From contig CAJTUY010000032.1 in the NCBI GenBank assembly GCA_910579415.1, positions 1 to 21,635 on the forward strand: a stretch of 21,635 bases of DNA, written 5' to 3'. Shown piece by piece: positions 14,099 through 21,429 of this stretch. Made by a program: the position numbers and the translations under genes. A model generated the notes under the pieces. It worked only from the letters and a program-made list of their open reading frames with translations. It was not told where the DNA came from and did no database searches. The first letter of the stretch is position 1; every line of letters begins with the position of its first letter. The DNA comes from an uncultured Clostridia bacterium. GTDB taxonomy: Bacteria > Bacillota > Clostridia > UBA1381.

Positions 14099-16186
14099 TT
14101 AGAATAAGCCCAATCCGCCGTAGGTTGCGACAATTGCCGCAAATACGATTGAAACCATTGAAAGAAGCTTAATCAGGATATTAACTGACGGTCCCGAAGT
14201 ATCTTTGAATGGGTCGCCTACCGTATCGCCGACAACAGCCGCTTTATGATTTTCGCTTCCCTTACCGCCGAAATTGCCTGCTTCGATATACTTCTTGGCA
14301 TTGTCCCATGCGCCGCCCGAATTCGCCATCATAATAGCAAGAGCAAAGCCGGAGATAAGCGCGCCTGCAAGCATACCTACAACACCGTTTACACCGAGTA
14401 TAATACCTACAACTATCGGAGCAATAATACCTAATGCAGCAGGTAAAATCATTTCCTTAAGCGAGGATTTTGTGCATATATCAACGCAGGTTTCATAATC
14501 TGCTTCTGCCTGACCTTCCATAAGTCCTTTGATTTCTCTGAACTGTCTTCTTACCTCTACAACGATTTTCTGAGCCGCGCGTCCTACCGCTTTCATTGTA
14601 AGAGCGCTGAACAGGAACGGAAGCATTGCGCCTACGAATAAGCCGATTAGTACAGCCGGATTTGTAACTGCAAGGTTAAGCGTCTGTCCAAGTCCTTCTA
14701 CCTTATCAGTGTATGAAACGATAAGCGCAAGAGCGGTTAATGCCGCAGAGCCTATTGCAAAGCCCTTGCCGGTAGCCGCTGTTGTATTGCCCAATGAATC
14801 AAGCGCGTCTGTTCTTTCACGCACAACCTCAGGAAGTCCTGACATTTCTGCAATACCGCCGGCATTGTCGGCAACAGGTCCGTAAGCGTCGGTTGCAAGC
14901 GTAATTCCGAGTGTTGACAGCATACCTACGGCGGACAAACCCACACCGTAAAGACCGCTGGCAAAGCTTGATGTTCCACCTGCTGTAAAGAAGCTTACTA
15001 TGATTGAAATACCGATTATAATTACGGGAATAGCTGTTGAAGCCATACCTAAAGCGATACCGTCAATAATAATTGTAGCTGAGCCTGTTTCGGACGAAGC
15101 CGAAAGCTTCTTTGTCGGATTGTATGAGTCCGATGTATAATATTCGGTAAAGAAACCGATTAAAACGCCTGCTACAAGTCCTGAAATAACTGCCCAGAAT
15201 ACATTTGAATTATCGGGCAGAAGTGTGAATATTAAAACTGCCGCGCCGATTGCCGAAAGTATTGATGAAATATATGTACCTCGTCTTAGCGAGCCTAAAA
15301 GTGATTTTTGCGTTGCGCCTTCTTTTGTCGATACAAAGAATGTACCTATTATAGAAGCGATTATACCGATTGCCGCAATGAGCATAGGCACAATTACACC
15401 GCTGAAACCAAGTCCTGCTGCTGCCGCAAGCGCGCCGCACGAAATTATTGAGCCGACGTATGACTCGTATAAGTCCGCACCCATACCGGCAACGTCGCCT
15501 ACATTATCGCCTACGTTATCGGCAATACAAGCAGGGTTACGCGGGTCGTCCTCAGGAATACCTGCCTCAACCTTACCAACAAGGTCAGCGCCTACGTCCG
15601 CCGCTTTTGTAAAGATACCGCCTCCCACACGGGCAAACAGCGCCATTGAGCTTGCGCCCATACCAAAGGTAAGCATTGCTGTCATTATATCATTTATTTC
15701 TAATTTAAATACAAATTTTAAAAGCATAAACCATACGCTTATATCAAGAAGTCCAAGACCTACAACTGTAAGTCCCATAACCGAACCTGATGCGAAAGCA
15801 ATTTTAAGACCTTTGTTAAGTCCCTGCTGCGCGCCGTTAGCAGTTCTTGTATTTGCATATGTAGCGATTTTCATACCGATAAATCCCGAAAGTCCCGAGA
15901 AAAAGCCGCCTGTAAGGAAGGCAAATGGTACGAATGGTGTTAAAAATCCTGTAAATGCGAGGATAAGCAGTATAACGAACATTATCGCAAAGAATACGCC
16001 TACTGTCTTATACTGACGCTTTAAATATGCCATAGCGCCCTTACGGATTTTTTCGCCGATAGCTTTCATAGTATCCGTACCCTCAGGCTTTTTCTTTACA
16101 GAGAAAAAGTTGAACATCGAGAATGCAAGCGCGATTATCGCGCAAATGAATACCGCCACCGGTGCGATTGTTTCAAAATTGTACAT
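14099..16186 (-). CDS. hppA: K+-dependent membrane pyrophosphatase (ion-pumping)
   Basis: A 695-residue membrane-integral pyrophosphatase with about 16 transmembrane helices, coupling PPi hydrolysis to Na+ or H+ export. The PPi-binding core is clear: DVGADLVGKVEAGIPEDDPR then DNVGDNVGDVAGMGADLYES, and the later DAYGPVADNAGGIAEMSG and DTVGDPFKDTSGPS motifs. GNTTAATGKG puts Ala470 and Gly473 at the positions that separate the K+-dependent (Ala, Gly/Ala) from the K+-independent (Lys, Thr) subfamily, so K+ dependence is well supported. Many clostridial members pump Na+; ion choice is not settled here. AAAGGGG lies upstream of the ATG. It is monocistronic, with its own promoter and terminator, convergent with the min cluster. 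Confidence 0.95.
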   Translation of the reverse strand: MYNFETIAPVAVFICAIIALAFSMFNFFSVKKKPEGTDTMKAIGEKIRKGAMAYLKRQYKTVGVFFAIMFVILLILAFTGFLTPFVPFAFLTGGFFSGLSGFIGMKIATYANTRTANGAQQGLNKGLKIAFASGSVMGLTVVGLGLLDISVWFMLLKFVFKLEINDIMTAMLTFGMGASSMALFARVGGGIFTKAADVGADLVGKVEAGIPEDDPRNPACIADNVGDNVGDVAGMGADLYESYVGSIISCGALAAAAGLGFSGVIVPMLIAAIGIIASIIGTFFVSTKEGATQKSLLGSLRRGTYISSILSAIGAAVLIFTLLPDNSNVFWAVISGLVAGVLIGFFTEYYTSDSYNPTKKLSASSETGSATIIIDGIALGMASTAIPVIIIGISIIVSFFTAGGTSSFASGLYGVGLSAVGMLSTLGITLATDAYGPVADNAGGIAEMSGLPEVVRERTDALDSLGNTTAATGKGFAIGSAALTALALIVSYTDKVEGLGQTLNLAVTNPAVLIGLFVGAMLPFLFSALTMKAVGRAAQKIVVEVRRQFREIKGLMEGQAEADYETCVDICTKSSLKEMILPAALGIIAPIVVGIILGVNGVVGMLAGALISGFALAIMMANSGGAWDNAKKYIEAGNFGGKGSENHKAAVVGDTVGDPFKDTSGPSVNILIKLLSMVSIVFAAIVATYGGLGLF

Positions 16187-16223
16187 TATGGATTACCCCT
16201 TTCCATTATTTGTTTTCATGTTT

Positions 16224-16252
16224 ATTTTATAACTATTATGCAGATTAGTCAA
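16224..16252 (-). promoter_or_regulatory. Promoter of hppA
   Basis: On the minus strand: TTGACT (16252-16247), a 17-base spacer and TAAAAT (16229-16224), about 38 bases upstream of the hppA start. Confidence 0.7.
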
Positions 16253-16281
16253 GCCATATAACAAAATTGTAACTTAAAATT

Positions 16282-16310
16282 AAAAAACTCTGCCGCCTTG
16301 TGCGGCGGCA
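16282..16310 (-). terminator. Leftward terminator upstream of the hppA promoter
   Basis: On the minus strand, TGCCGCC pairs with GGCGGCA (16310-16304 with 16297-16291) around a six-base loop, followed by GAG and six T (16287-16282). It would stop leftward transcripts before the hppA promoter. No minus-strand gene ends here. On the plus strand it has no T tract. Confidence 0.6.
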
Positions 16311-16331
16311 AATCGTCCGCGCAATTAGCTA

Positions 16332-16359
16332 TTGATTTATGTGGAATTTATGATATAAT
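16332..16359 (+). promoter_or_regulatory. Promoter of the LRR surface-protein gene
   Basis: TTGATT (16332-16337), a 16-base spacer and TATAAT (16354-16359), with TGA directly before the -10 box (extended -10). Predicted start near 16366 gives an untranslated leader of about 335 bases. A weaker alternative, TTGACA (16448-16453) with TGTATT (16471-16476), lies inside that leader. Confidence 0.65.
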
Positions 16360-16575
16360 AGAAGTACCACAAATTTATTATATTTTATATATAATACTGT
16401 TTTTTTAATACTTTCTTTTGGATATTTCTTTTAGGAATATTCCGTTTTTGACATTCAAAATTTAAGAGCTTGTATTTTTGCTAAAAACGCAGGCTTTATA
16501 TATTGAAAATGCTTTTAGCTTGAATGCCTTTTATTTTGAATGGCTGTATTTGCAGTATTTTTATATAATAATAAA

Positions 16576-16640
16576 TGTGTGGTAACATTAAATCTAAGCC
16601 GCGTTTTTGTGCGTGGTGTAGATTATGCCACGCATTTTTT
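16576..16640 (+). promoter_or_regulatory. Candidate transcription attenuator in the LRR-gene leader
   Basis: TGCGTGG (16610-16616) pairs with CCACGCA (16628-16634) around an 11-base loop, followed by TTTTTT: a terminator inside the leader, 62 bases before the start codon. An upstream TGTGTGG (16576-16582) can pair with the same 3' arm with one G-U pair, so a mutually exclusive antiterminator is possible. No known riboswitch class was recognised. The rest of 16366-16575 is A/T-rich with nothing else I can name. Confidence 0.45.
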
Positions 16641-16701
16641 ATTGCGAGGGTTTGCCCTCCCTTAAAGGAAAGCCAAAAAATAAAAAACGGAGGTAAAAGA
16701 A

Positions 16702-18678
16702 ATGAGAAAAAGAAGCAGTAGGGGACAACGTCCTCGACGTCCTGAAATGAAAAGGCGAGTATTGGGCTTGATGCTGACGCTGTCAATGCTTGTGGCATTT
16801 GTGCCTGTTATTGTAAGCGCGGCAACGAGCGGCACTTGTGGAAATAATCTTACATGGACACTTGATGCTGACGGCACGCTGACGATAAGCGGTACGGGGG
16901 TCATGCAAGATTATGGTTTATACAATTCTCCATTCTATTATAACAGCAATATAAAATCTGTTATTATAGAAAACGGCGTAACAAGCATTGGAACTTCTGC
17001 GTTTCATTATTGCAGCGGCTTAACAAGCGTAACAATTCCCGACAGTCTTACAAGCATTAGGATTTCTGCGTTTGACGGTTGCAGCAGCCTAACAAGCGTA
17101 ACAATTGCCGATAGCGTAACAAGCATTGGCGCCGCTGCGTTTAGGGATTGCAGCAGATTGACAAGCGTAACAATCCCCGACAGCGTAACAAGCATTGACG
17201 ATTCTATGTTTTATAATTGTAAGAGCTTAAGAAGCGTAACAATCCCAAATAGCGTAACAAGCATTGGCGAGAATGCATTTTACGGTTGCGGCTTAAGAAG
17301 CGTAACAATCCCCAATAGCGTAACAAGTATGGGTGAGAGTGCGTTTGATGGTTGCAGCGTAGAAAGCGTAACAATCGGTAACGGCATAACAAGCATTAGC
17401 ATTGCTGCATTTAGAAATTGTTTCTACTTAAGAAGCGTAACAATCCCCACTAGTGTAAAAAGAATTGGCGAAACTGCATTTTACAGGTGTAGCGGCTTAA
17501 CGGATATATATTACACCGGCACGGCGGCAGAGTGGAACAGTATCGGAATAGGCTTTTACAATGAATTGCTCAACGATGTGACAAAGCATTATAATACATT
17601 ATCAGGTGGCGATTGCGGTGCCAACCTGACATGGACGCTTGGTAATAACGGAACGCTTACGATAAGCGGTACGGGGGTCATGAAAGATTATGGTACATAC
17701 AATTCTCCATTCTATTATAACAGCAATATAAAATCTGTTATTATAAAAAACGGTGTCACAAGCATTGGTGAGAGTGCGTTTTTTGGATGCAACGGCTTAA
17801 GAAGCGTAACAATCCCCGACAGTCTTACAAGCATTAAGATTTCTGCGTTTGATGAGTGCATAAGCGTAACAAGTATAAATGTAGACAGTGGTAATCAAAA
17901 TTATTGCTCTGTAAACGGTAATTTGTTTAATAAGGATAAAACCAAGCTGATAAAATATGCAGTCGGCAAAACAGATATAGATTATACAATCCCCGACAGC
18001 GTAACAAGCATTGACGCCGCTGCGTTTAGGGATTGCAGCAGATTGACAAGCGTAACAATCCCCGACAGTGTAACAAATATTGGCGACGGTGCATTTTGCA
18101 ATTGCATCAGCTTAACCGATGTGCATTACAGCGGAAGTGAGGCACAATGGAAGTCTGTTAAAATCGGCGAGAAAAATTATTGTTTAACTAATGCCACAAT
18201 TTATTACAACAACGATGAGCCAAAGCCGACACCAGAAGTAACAGAGACAGCCACCCCGACCGCAACGCCAACGGCTACACCGACAGCTACTCCAACCGTA
18301 ACCCCAACTGTTGAACCGACCGCAACACCGACGTCAACACCAAACGACGGTTATCCGTATGTAATCAGCGAATTATCTCTGAAAACAACAAGTGGCGGCG
18401 CATTAAATAAAGCAACTGCAAATACAGGCTTTATAGTAAATACAAAATTTGCAAAGGTACAAAAACGCGCGGAAACAGATTATATATTTGTCGCGGTCTA
18501 TGACAAAAACGGCGCATTATTAAGTTTAGATTATGTTCTTGCGGATTTTGCGGAAAACTACACATACAATGTCGGTTTTTATATTCCGCCGCAAACAAAA
18601 GAAATAGGAAGCGTAAAGGCTTTTATATGGAATACATTCAACAGCATGACACCATTAGCAAAAAGTAAAGAATTATAA
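16702..18678 (+). CDS. Secreted BspA-type leucine-rich-repeat protein
   Basis: A 658-residue exported protein. GGAGG (16689-16693) supports ATG 16702, giving an Arg-rich stretch before the hydrophobic signal (MLTLSMLVAFVPVIVSA); a second ATG at 16747 would give a conventional signal peptide but lacks a ribosome site. Two LRR_5-type modules follow, each opening with LTWTL...GTLTISGTGVM and continuing with repeats of the form SVTIPDSVTSIG..AF..C; both close with a Y-[TS]-G-[TS]-x-A-x-W unit. A Thr/Pro linker of ATPT repeats (about 510-548) leads to a compact C-terminal domain (YVISELSLKTTSGGALNKA to VKAFIWNTFNSMTPLAKSKEL) of a kind attached to clostridial surface and carbohydrate-active proteins. 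BspA-like proteins often mediate adhesion; its ligand is unknown. There is no sortase motif. Confidence 0.88.
   Translation: MRKRSSRGQRPRRPEMKRRVLGLMLTLSMLVAFVPVIVSAATSGTCGNNLTWTLDADGTLTISGTGVMQDYGLYNSPFYYNSNIKSVIIENGVTSIGTSAFHYCSGLTSVTIPDSLTSIRISAFDGCSSLTSVTIADSVTSIGAAAFRDCSRLTSVTIPDSVTSIDDSMFYNCKSLRSVTIPNSVTSIGENAFYGCGLRSVTIPNSVTSMGESAFDGCSVESVTIGNGITSISIAAFRNCFYLRSVTIPTSVKRIGETAFYRCSGLTDIYYTGTAAEWNSIGIGFYNELLNDVTKHYNTLSGGDCGANLTWTLGNNGTLTISGTGVMKDYGTYNSPFYYNSNIKSVIIKNGVTSIGESAFFGCNGLRSVTIPDSLTSIKISAFDECISVTSINVDSGNQNYCSVNGNLFNKDKTKLIKYAVGKTDIDYTIPDSVTSIDAAAFRDCSRLTSVTIPDSVTNIGDGAFCNCISLTDVHYSGSEAQWKSVKIGEKNYCLTNATIYYNNDEPKPTPEVTETATPTATPTATPTATPTVTPTVEPTATPTSTPNDGYPYVISELSLKTTSGGALNKATANTGFIVNTKFAKVQKRAETDYIFVAVYDKNGALLSLDYVLADFAENYTYNVGFYIPPQTKEIGSVKAFIWNTFNSMTPLAKSKEL
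16884..16991 (+). repeat. Long internal duplication, copy 1 (copy 2 at 17661-17768)
   Basis: This 108-base segment is nearly identical to 17661-17768, with differences such as CAAGATTATGGTTTA against AAAGATTATGGTACA. It encodes the start of each LRR module. The low divergence points to recent duplication or gene conversion. Confidence 0.9.
17113..17191 (+). repeat. Second internal duplication, copy 1 (copy 2 at 17998-18076)
   Basis: This 79-base segment recurs at 17998-18076 with only about two differences and encodes an LRR unit with the FRDCSRLTSVTIPDSVT core. Confidence 0.9.
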
Positions 18679-18687
18679 ATAGACTTT

Positions 18688-18720
18688 CACAAGGGCAGCA
18701 TTTTGCCGCCTTTTGTGTTT
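18688..18720 (+). terminator. Probable terminator of the LRR gene
   Basis: CACAA (18688-18692) can pair with TTGTG (18713-18717), enclosing a GGGCAGC / GCCGCC stem with a mismatch. It lies 10 bases after the stop, with a T-rich 3' side, and separates this gene from the CapA promoter at 18762. Confidence 0.5.
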
Positions 18721-18761
18721 CAGAGGAAATGGCAGTCGGACAAAATGCGTCAATAATAGTC

Positions 18762-18790
18762 TTGACAAAATTGCCTTATTGGAATAAAAT
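18762..18790 (+). promoter_or_regulatory. Promoter of the CapA-family gene
   Basis: TTGACA (18762-18767), a 17-base spacer and TAAAAT (18785-18790), 35 bases before the start codon. A near-consensus sigma-A promoter. Confidence 0.82.
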
Positions 18791-18824
18791 TATAATATAA
18801 ATATTTTTTGTTTGGAGAAATTAC

Positions 18825-19874
18825 ATGAGTGTTAGAAAAATAACCGTAATTATTACCGTACTCCTTTTTATTGCGGCTATTGCGGTTGGTATTTCGGGAA
18901 AAACAATAGAAAAAAGAAGAGCAGAAAGAGAATATACGCCGACTGTTGCGACGGTTTGCATTACCGCGACAGGCGACTGTACCTTTGCTACCGATGCAAA
19001 TGCGCCGCGTGATAACAGCTTTGTTTCATGTGTTGAAGCGCAGAGTAATGATTATTCGTACTTTTTCAGAAATGTTGCGCCGCTTTTTGCTGAGGACGAC
19101 CTTACAATTGTCAATTTCGAAGGAACTTTGTCCAATCAGGGTTCAAGACAGGATAAAACCTTTGCTTTTCGCGGCAAACCCGAATATGTGCAGATTTTAA
19201 CTTCATCAAGCGTTGAAGCGGCAAATCTGGCGAATAATCATAGCGCAGATTACGGCGATGTAAGCCTTACAGATACAATTAAATATTTGAATGAAGCAGG
19301 AATTTCTAATTTTATAGGAACGAATACTTCTATCCGTGAGGTAAACGGTATTTCCGTAGGACTTGTCGGAATAAATGCGCTTAATCCGGAAGAAGCCGAA
19401 AAGCTTGAGAAAGCAATAGGTTCTGTAAAGGGTCTGGGCGCTCAGCTTGTTATAGTAAGCATACATTGGGGCGAGGAAAAGTCAAACGAACCAACCGCAG
19501 AACAGATACAGCTCGCTCATAAGGCTGTGGATTTGGGTGCCGACCTTGTAATAGGTACTCATCCGCATGTTTTGCAGGGGGTGGAAAAGTATAACGGACG
19601 TTACATCGCATATAGTCTTGGCAACTTCTGTTTCGGTGGAAATAATAACCCCGCCGATAAGGATACTGTGATTTACCGTCAGGTATTTACTTTTGTTGAC
19701 GGTGTAATGCAGGAGGATGACAATATGGCGCTGATTCCTGCAACAATATCGGGGCATGATGAATATAATGACTATCAGCCTGCCATTGCGGAAGGTGACA
19801 GGAAAATCGAAATACAGAACCGTCTGCTTGAATATTCAACGCAGTTTGGAATGATGAGTCTGAATTTCAGGTAG
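18825..19874 (+). CDS. CapA-family membrane-anchored metallophosphatase-like protein
   Basis: A 349-residue CapA/PgsA-type protein with an N-terminal anchor (ITVIITVLLFIAAIAVGI, about 6-23) and an outside catalytic domain of calcineurin-like fold. Motifs in order: TGDC (49-52), VNFEGTLS (96-103), AANLANNHSADYG (132-144), VSIHWGEE, then GTHPHVLQG and YIAYSLGNFCFGG. The Asp, Asn and His residues match metal and substrate ligands of the family. In Bacillus, CapA acts in poly-gamma-glutamate export, but no capB or capC genes are nearby, and most isolated clostridial members have no proven function. GGAG (18814-18817) precedes the ATG, and it has its own promoter and a strong terminator. Confidence 0.88.
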   Translation: MSVRKITVIITVLLFIAAIAVGISGKTIEKRRAEREYTPTVATVCITATGDCTFATDANAPRDNSFVSCVEAQSNDYSYFFRNVAPLFAEDDLTIVNFEGTLSNQGSRQDKTFAFRGKPEYVQILTSSSVEAANLANNHSADYGDVSLTDTIKYLNEAGISNFIGTNTSIREVNGISVGLVGINALNPEEAEKLEKAIGSVKGLGAQLVIVSIHWGEEKSNEPTAEQIQLAHKAVDLGADLVIGTHPHVLQGVEKYNGRYIAYSLGNFCFGGNNNPADKDTVIYRQVFTFVDGVMQEDDNMALIPATISGHDEYNDYQPAIAEGDRKIEIQNRLLEYSTQFGMMSLNFR

Positions 19875-19875
19875 T

Positions 19876-19907
19876 AAAAACTGCTGTGATTAACACAGCA
19901 GTTTTTT
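19876..19907 (+). terminator. Bidirectional terminator after the CapA-family gene
   Basis: CTGCTGTG (19881-19888) pairs with CACAGCAG (19894-19901) around ATTAA, flanked by five A on the left and six T on the right, so it also has a T tract on the minus strand. Confidence 0.92.
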
Positions 19908-19919
19908 AGTGTTAGATAC

Positions 19920-19950
19920 AAAAACGCGACAAGCCAAAAAGGCTTGCCGC
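19920..19950 (-). terminator. Terminator of tRNA-Thr
   Basis: On the minus strand, GCGGCAAGCC (19950-19941) pairs over ten positions with GGCTTGTCGC (19935-19926), including one G-U, around a five-T loop, then GTTTTTG. It starts four bases past the tRNA CCA end. Confidence 0.88.
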
Positions 19951-19954
19951 AACA

Positions 19955-20030
<76 letters not shown>

Positions 20031-20085
20031 AAAAAATGCACAGACCGTTCAATGGCTTAATCGTTTTGCCATTGAACCCCTGTAC
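20031..20085 (-). terminator. Terminator of rpsU-yqeY, abutting the tRNA gene
   Basis: On the minus strand, GTTCAATGGC (20077-20068) pairs perfectly with GCCATTGAAC (20056-20047); outer arms GTACAG and CTGTGC extend the stem across a small internal loop, followed by ATTTTTT ending at 20031. The next base, 20030, is the first base of tRNA-Thr. Confidence 0.88.
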
Positions 20086-20102
20086 GATTTTTAAAAATCT
20101 TT

Positions 20103-20546
20103 TTACTTAAATAAGCTTTTAGCAATATCGCTTACAGCCTTACCGTCGGCTCTGCCCTTGACCTTAGGCATAACGTATTCCATAACCTTGCCCATGTCTT
20201 TCATACTTTCCGCGCCGACAGATTTCACAGCCTCCTCTACTATCGGACGAAGCTCGTCCGCAGTAAGCTGTTTCGGAAGGTATTCCATCAAAACTTCCAT
20301 TTCTCTTTTTAACTCAGAGATTAAATCCTCTCTGCCACTCTTTTCATATTCGGGAAGTGAGTCCTTGCGCTGTTTCAACTGCTTTGCAATTACCTCTAAA
20401 ATATCCTCGTCCTCAAGAGTTACCTTTTTGTCCTTTTCGACCTGTAAAATTGCCGTTCTTACGAGCTGTACAGTATTCTTACGGACAGTATCTTTGTTCT
20501 TCATTGACGACTTTAAATCCTCTGCTAATTTATCCTTTAAAGACAT
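20103..20546 (-). CDS. yqeY: YqeY / GatB-like C-terminal domain protein
   Basis: A 147-residue cytoplasmic protein of the YqeY family, related to the C-terminal tRNA-binding domain of GatB. It begins MSLKDKLAEDLKSSMKNKD, continues with ILQVEKDKKV...LEDEDILEVIAKQLKQRKDS, and ends with the typical MKDMGKVMEYVMPKVKGRADGKAVS. Its precise role is not established; the relation to the amidotransferase subunit suggests RNA binding. The start is ATG 20546 with AAGGAG at 20557-20562; an in-frame TTG at 20549 is also within reach. It sits 32 bases after rpsU, the usual rpsU-yqeY pair in Firmicutes. Confidence 0.92.
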   Translation of the reverse strand: MSLKDKLAEDLKSSMKNKDTVRKNTVQLVRTAILQVEKDKKVTLEDEDILEVIAKQLKQRKDSLPEYEKSGREDLISELKREMEVLMEYLPKQLTADELRPIVEEAVKSVGAESMKDMGKVMEYVMPKVKGRADGKAVSDIAKSLFK

Positions 20547-20578
20547 CAAAAGTCATCTCCTTATAAATTTACTAAAGC

Positions 20579-20752
20579 TTAGAACTTTCTTTTTCTTGCT
20601 GCTTCAGACTTCTTTTTACGTTTAACGCTTGGCTTTTCGTAATGTTCGCGCTTTCTGATTTCGGACATAACACCCGACTTTGCGCATTGACGCTTAAATC
20701 TGCGAAGCGCGCTGTCTAATGATTCATTATCTTTTACTCTTACTTCAGACAT
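20579..20752 (-). CDS. rpsU: Small ribosomal subunit protein bS21
   Basis: A 57-residue, strongly basic ribosomal protein S21, which assists 30S initiation and mRNA contact. It begins MSEVRVKDNESLDSALRRFKR, continues with KSGVMSEIRKREHYEKPS and ends in a Lys/Arg-rich tail (KRKKKSEAARKRKF). The start is ATG 20752 because GGAGGGAGGG lies just upstream on the minus strand; a longer frame reaching 20827 runs back across that site into the leader. Its promoter is at 20836-20865, leaving a leader of about 75 bases. yqeY follows. Confidence 0.95.
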   Translation of the reverse strand: MSEVRVKDNESLDSALRRFKRQCAKSGVMSEIRKREHYEKPSVKRKKKSEAARKRKF

Positions 20753-20835
20753 ATTGTTTCCCTCCCTCCGGCAAGTCAATTCTGAGAAATAAACTTGATG
20801 GACATACGCTGTATATATTCTATACAACTTATACT

Positions 20836-20865
20836 ATTATACCTTATTTTACATATATATGTCAA
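20836..20865 (-). promoter_or_regulatory. Promoter of rpsU-yqeY
   Basis: On the minus strand: TTGACA (20865-20860), an 18-base spacer and TATAAT (20841-20836). Both boxes are consensus, as expected for a ribosomal protein gene. Confidence 0.85.
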
Positions 20866-20895
20866 GCTATTTTACTAATTTTTTTAGTAAATTTT

Positions 20896-21243
20896 CTAAT
20901 TCTCCTCGACGTGGATAAGCATTTGTTCAATAATTTTTTTAACGTGGTCGTCGTCAATGGAGTAAAAAGCGTTCTTGCCGTCACGGCGTGATTTGATGAG
21001 GCGCGCCTGTTTCAGAGTCTTTAACTGATGGCTTATAGCAGACTGACTCATTCCGAGAGTATCGGCAATATCGTATACGCATAATTCCTTATCAAAAAGT
21101 GTCCATAAAATCCGTATGCGCGTGTTGTCGCCAAACACCTTAAACATTTCTGCAAGACTGTTTGTTGTTTCCTCGTCGGGAAGATGATTTTTGAGCCTGT
21201 CAACAATCTGCGGATTATACTGACACGAGCTGCACTTATCCAT
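20896..21243 (-). CDS. ArsR/SmtB-family metal-responsive repressor (probable Zn site)
   Basis: A 115-residue winged-helix repressor. The DNA-binding helices are in ELCVYDIADTLGMSQSAISHQLKTLKQARLI (about 53-83). The C-terminal helix carries D98-x-H100 and H111-x2-E114, exactly the spacing of the alpha-5 zinc site of SmtB (D104, H106, H117, E120), so Zn(II) or a similar ion is the likely signal. Cys55 in the ELCV motif and an N-terminal C4-x2-C7 pair might form a second, softer metal site. It has a consensus promoter, and no transporter gene is visible beside it; the downstream minus-strand gene is rpsU. GGAGTG precedes the ATG. Confidence 0.9.
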   Translation of the reverse strand: MDKCSSCQYNPQIVDRLKNHLPDEETTNSLAEMFKVFGDNTRIRILWTLFDKELCVYDIADTLGMSQSAISHQLKTLKQARLIKSRRDGKNAFYSIDDDHVKKIIEQMLIHVEEN

Positions 21244-21250
21244 TTTATTT

Positions 21251-21276
21251 CACTCCATTCATATGTTCATATATTC
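21251..21276 (-). promoter_or_regulatory. Possible operator of the ArsR/SmtB gene
   Basis: Between the -10 box and the start codon the minus strand reads TGAATATATGAACATATGAATG, three TGAA cores at 8-base spacing with ATAT between. SmtB-type operators are rich in ATATGAA half-sites, but here they are direct, not inverted, repeats. Autoregulation is inference. Confidence 0.4.
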
Positions 21277-21277
21277 A

Positions 21278-21306
21278 ATTATACTATTTTTAAAGCGATT
21301 TGTCAA
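21278..21306 (-). promoter_or_regulatory. Consensus promoter of the ArsR/SmtB gene
   Basis: On the minus strand: TTGACA (21306-21301), a 17-base spacer and TATAAT (21283-21278). Both boxes and the spacing are perfect consensus. Confidence 0.88.
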
Positions 21307-21357
21307 ATTCACATAAAAAACAGTTAAAAAATTATAAAAATCAGAAATTATTTTTAA

Positions 21358-21386
21358 ATGACGTCACTTTTTACGGTAAGTATGAT
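21358..21386 (+). promoter_or_regulatory. Possible promoter of the PL11 lyase gene
   Basis: ATGACG (21358-21363), a 17-base spacer and TATGAT (21381-21386), 44 bases before the start codon. The -35 box overlaps the perfect palindrome TGACGTCA (21359-21366), a possible regulator site. Confidence 0.4.
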
Positions 21387-21429
21387 AAAATATTGCTGAA
21401 TGAATACGGACAGAAAGGAAGAAAAATAT

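Noticed and set aside
15225..16016. A 263-codon open frame on the plus strand
   Set aside because: It lies wholly antisense to hppA, has a Pro/Ser/Ile-rich composition that mirrors a membrane-protein gene, has no ribosome site, and resembles no family.
16496..16798. A minus-strand 100-codon frame that could supply the gene for the leftward terminator at 16282-16310
   Set aside because: It overlaps the LRR gene start and leader, has no ribosome site or family features, and ends nearly 200 bases before the terminator.
17000..17480. Short direct repeats (AAGCGTAACAATCCC...GCGTAACAAGCATTG) at regular spacing, resembling a CRISPR array
   Set aside because: They are in frame, have a period of about 69 bases matching one LRR unit, and encode SVTIP-SVTSIG repeats; the 'spacers' are coding LRR sequence.
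20871..20891. Inverted repeat TTTACTAA-N5-TTAGTAAA after the ArsR gene as a terminator
   Set aside because: The stem is only A-T pairs apart from one C-G pair, and the minus-strand tail is ATAGC, not a T tract; it could be an operator, but nothing more supports it.
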